DNA from: Dehalococcoidia bacterium
GTDB taxonomy: Bacteria > Chloroflexota > Dehalococcoidia > UBA3495
Reading direction: 5' to 3'
Assembly: GCA_030753265.1 (NCBI GenBank)
Contig: JASMCQ010000059.1
Location: forward strand, 1 to 27,592
Length of the DNA stretch: 27,592 bases
The notes beneath the pieces were generated by a model. It ran no database searches, had not been told where the DNA came from, and saw nothing but the letters and a program-made list of their open reading frames with translations. Each line of letters starts with the position of its first letter. Position 1 is the first letter of the stretch. The translations under genes were made by a program, and so were the position numbers. Of this stretch, positions 25,495 through 27,592 are shown one piece after another.

Positions 25495-27171
25495 ATGCGG
25501 AAGAACAAGGCCGCGGAAACCCTCCAGGAGGCCTGCGAGGAGTACGACCGGAAGCTGGCGAAGTCCCTGGACCGGCACGACGATTCGCCGGGAGCCTCCC
25601 CGGCCGCCTCCGGCGCCCCCCGCAAGCCCCTCTACACCCCGGCTGACGTGGCTGGCAGTGACTACCTTCGAGACCTGGGATTTCCCGGCGAGTACCCCTA
25701 CACCCGGGGAATTCACCCCGGCATGTACCTGGACCGGCTCTGGACCATGCGCCAGTACGCGGGCTACGACACCGTCGAGGAGACCAACCGACGGTTCCAG
25801 CACCTGCTCCAGCAGGGCCTCACCGGCATGAACGTGGCCTTTGACCTGCCCACCCAGTTGGGCATGGACCCGGACCACCCCGAGGCCGTGGGTGAGGTCG
25901 GCAAAGTGGGCAACTCCTGTCCGAGCATCCGCCAGATGGCAGCCCTCTTCAAAGACCTGCCGTTACGGCAGGTTACCCCATCCCTTACGGTCAACGCCTC
26001 GGCTCCCTCCACCCTCGCCATGTACGTGAAGGTGGCTCAGGCCCAAGGATTGCCCCTCGACCAGGTGGGAGGCACGACCCAGAACGACATACTCAAAGAG
26101 TTCATCGCCCGGGGGAACTACGTCTTTCCGCCCGGTCCCTCCATTCGAATGACGGTGGACCTCTTCGAGTTTTGCGTCCGACACATGCCACGGTGGAACT
26201 TCATCAACATATGCGGATATCACATCCGGGAGGCCGGGTCCAGCCTGGTCCAAGAGTTGGCCTTCGCCTTTGGCAATGCCCGGGCCTACATGGACGAGGC
26301 CCTGTCCCGAGGCCTGACCGTGGATGAGTTCGCTCCCCGTATCGCCTTCAATTTCAGCGTCTTCAACAACATCCTGGAAGAGGTGGCCAAGTTCCGGGCC
26401 GCCCGGCGGCTGTGGGCCCGCTGGCTCAAAGATGAATACGGGGCCACCAACCCTCGCTCCCTGATCTTCCGCACTGGGGCCGGCAGCGGGGGCAGTACCC
26501 TGACGGCCCAGCAACCGGAGAACAACATAGTGCGGGTGACCCTGCACACGGTTATCATGGCCATGGCGGGGGTGCAATCCATGCACACCGCGTCGATGGA
26601 CGAGGCCCACGCCCTGCCCTCGGAGGAGGCCGCGACCCTGGCCCTGCGTACCCAGCAGATCGTCGCCTACGAAAGCGGACTGGCCGAGGTGATAGACCCC
26701 CTGGGAGGCTCCTACGCCGTGGAGGCCCTCACCAACCGCATCGAGGAGGATGTGGAGGAGTACCTCCAGCGCATCGAATCCCACGGGGGGATGCTGCGGG
26801 CCATCGAATCGGGATGGGTTATGCGGGAGATCACCGAAGAGGCCTACCGTTTCCAGCGAGAGGTGGAGCGCGGTGACCGGGTCATCGTGGGCGTGAACCG
26901 CTTCACCAACGAGGCGCCGCCTCCCTTCACCCTCCATCACCCCGACCCAAGCGTGGCCCGCCAGGCCAAGGCCGAGCTGCGGTCCATGCGCCGCCACCGG
27001 GACCGCCGGGCGGTTTCCCAAAAGCTTCAGGCACTGAAGGCCGCCGCCCAAGACGCCGCCAACCTGATGCCCTCCACGCTGGAAGCCATTCAAGCCGAGG
27101 CTACCATCGGCGAGGTGTCCGACGTGTTGCGGGAGGTTTACGGAGAGTGGCGGGCGCCAGTCAGCGTCTAG
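25495..27171 (+). CDS. Methylmalonyl-CoA mutase-type acyl-CoA mutase, large subunit
   Basis: The B12-dependent acyl-CoA carbon-skeleton mutase catalytic barrel, 558 residues, without the C-terminal B12-binding domain, which must be a separate small subunit not in this window. Family landmarks are [10 protein letters not shown] (81-90), [24 protein letters not shown] and [12 protein letters not shown]. Compared with P. shermanii MutB, Y89 (here Y88), Q197 (Q196), R207 (R206) and H244 (H243) are kept. Arg206 argues for a substrate with a free carboxylate (methylmalonyl- or ethylmalonyl-like) and against isobutyryl-CoA mutase, which has Gln there. The residue matching Y75 is His74 (TRGIHPGMY), which is unusual. 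ATG 25495 follows AGGAGG (25482-25487). Likely role: interconverting succinyl-CoA and methylmalonyl-CoA or a related pair. Confidence 0.92.
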   Translation: MRKNKAAETLQEACEEYDRKLAKSLDRHDDSPGASPAASGAPRKPLYTPADVAGSDYLRDLGFPGEYPYTRGIHPGMYLDRLWTMRQYAGYDTVEETNRRFQHLLQQGLTGMNVAFDLPTQLGMDPDHPEAVGEVGKVGNSCPSIRQMAALFKDLPLRQVTPSLTVNASAPSTLAMYVKVAQAQGLPLDQVGGTTQNDILKEFIARGNYVFPPGPSIRMTVDLFEFCVRHMPRWNFINICGYHIREAGSSLVQELAFAFGNARAYMDEALSRGLTVDEFAPRIAFNFSVFNNILEEVAKFRAARRLWARWLKDEYGATNPRSLIFRTGAGSGGSTLTAQQPENNIVRVTLHTVIMAMAGVQSMHTASMDEAHALPSEEAATLALRTQQIVAYESGLAEVIDPLGGSYAVEALTNRIEEDVEEYLQRIESHGGMLRAIESGWVMREITEEAYRFQREVERGDRVIVGVNRFTNEAPPPFTLHHPDPSVARQAKAELRSMRRHRDRRAVSQKLQALKAAAQDAANLMPSTLEAIQAEATIGEVSDVLREVYGEWRAPVSV

Positions 27172-27592
27172 CCCCCTTCACCAGGCGGAATCCCGGAGCG
27201 CCCCTGCGGGTGGCGATCTTTGGTGTACCGTCCTGCAGTTAGCTTTACTTCGGCGAAACTGTTCGTTATCCCCTCCCCACTATCGTCATTCCGGCCTTCG
27301 CCGGAATGACAGAGGGGGTGTCAACAGCCTATCCAATAACCAGCCGCCGTGGTTCTACAGGCTCACCACGAACGGGGAAAACCCCTGAGAACTGGGAAAT
27401 CCTCCCAAACGGGGGACCCCCACGGCAGGGAGAATCGCCACGGCAGGGAGAACATTCGCGGGCATGGCCACTTCCCCGTTCGTCCTGACGAGCGTTACGC
27501 AATTATACCTTTCCGCTTCACCTTAGAGCGATAGCTGGTACGGCGGTAGGCTGAGATGCTCTCTGAGCCGAGAGACATCGATGGCCGACGGG
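27172..27592. other. Right edge with repeats
   Basis: No complete gene. An 18-bp period repeat with 15 identical bases (CCACGGCAGGGAGAA) occurs at 27420-27434 and 27438-27452. The segment around 27475-27490 (GTTCGTCCTGACGAGC) resembles common intergenic repeats of related genomes as I recall them. An ATG at 27581 could begin a gene that runs off the edge, but it has no clear ribosome site. Confidence 0.45.
27285..27310. repeat. Palindromic repeat after the mutase gene
   Basis: GTCATTCCGGC (27285-27295), loop CTTC, GCCGGAATGAC (27300-27310), an 11-bp perfect stem. The related sequence at 2773-2796 inside the MITE-like element shares the GTCAT(C/T)CCGGC core, so this is a dispersed family. It could serve as a terminator for the mutase, although it lies 114 bases past the stop. 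Confidence 0.75.

Noticed and set aside
27420..27452. Start of a CRISPR array at the right edge
   Set aside because: Two 15-base repeats with only 3-base spacing are too short and close; it is a simple tandem repeat.

Overview
The window is a GC-rich piece of bacterial chromosome with short intergenic gaps, many interspersed palindromic repeats and several decayed genes. The gene mix suggests a member of the Chloroflexota, possibly of the Dehalococcoidia/SAR202 type: an ACMSD-like amidohydrolase, paired aldehyde ferredoxin oxidoreductase (AOR) paralogs, a stand-alone acyl-CoA mutase large subunit, very large FtsX-type permeases and a CapA-like phosphatase. There is no rRNA or marker protein in the window, so this placement is inference. 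I saw no tRNA, rRNA, CRISPR array, integrase or transposase.

Layout. 1-1166 (minus strand) is debris: the C-terminal part of an alkaline-phosphatase-superfamily gene and the first 39 codons of a zinc alcohol dehydrogenase, joined exactly at a 68-bp palindromic repeat. 1167-2482 (minus) is an MFS transporter broken by a frameshift. 2483-3163 holds a MITE-like element with inverted ends. 3164-6275 (plus) carries three intact metabolic genes: an amidohydrolase, a homocysteine S-methyltransferase family protein and biotin synthase. 6730-9354 (plus) carries a 63-residue zinc-ribbon protein, a CetZ-like tubulin/FtsZ-superfamily GTPase and a CheX-type phosphatase. 9864-18629 (plus) is an ABC exporter operon with two paralogous FtsX-type permeases of about 1130 residues and two MacB/LolD-type ATPases. 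The first ATPase carries an apparent AbrB-like C-terminal segment, and the operon has a clear sigma70-type promoter. 19062-22969 (plus) holds two tandem AOR paralogs preceded by operator-like repeats. 23064-24994 (minus) holds a CapA-like protein and a four-helix 'Sensor' domain membrane protein. 25495-27171 (plus) is the acyl-CoA mutase large subunit without a B12 domain.

How the genes may work together. The four ABC genes clearly form one machine: they share a strand, the two ATPases overlap by 4 bp, and the permeases are paralogs. The AOR pair probably share an oxidation or reduction role with small organic substrates, but no ferredoxin partner or cofactor-synthesis gene lies beside them. 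The zinc-ribbon protein, CetZ-like protein and CheX are neighbours on one strand, but a terminator separates CetZ from CheX. The least ordinary signals are the bacterial CetZ-like gene, the AbrB-like tail on an ABC ATPase, the AORs lacking one of the usual cluster cysteines, and the gene junction at a repeat.
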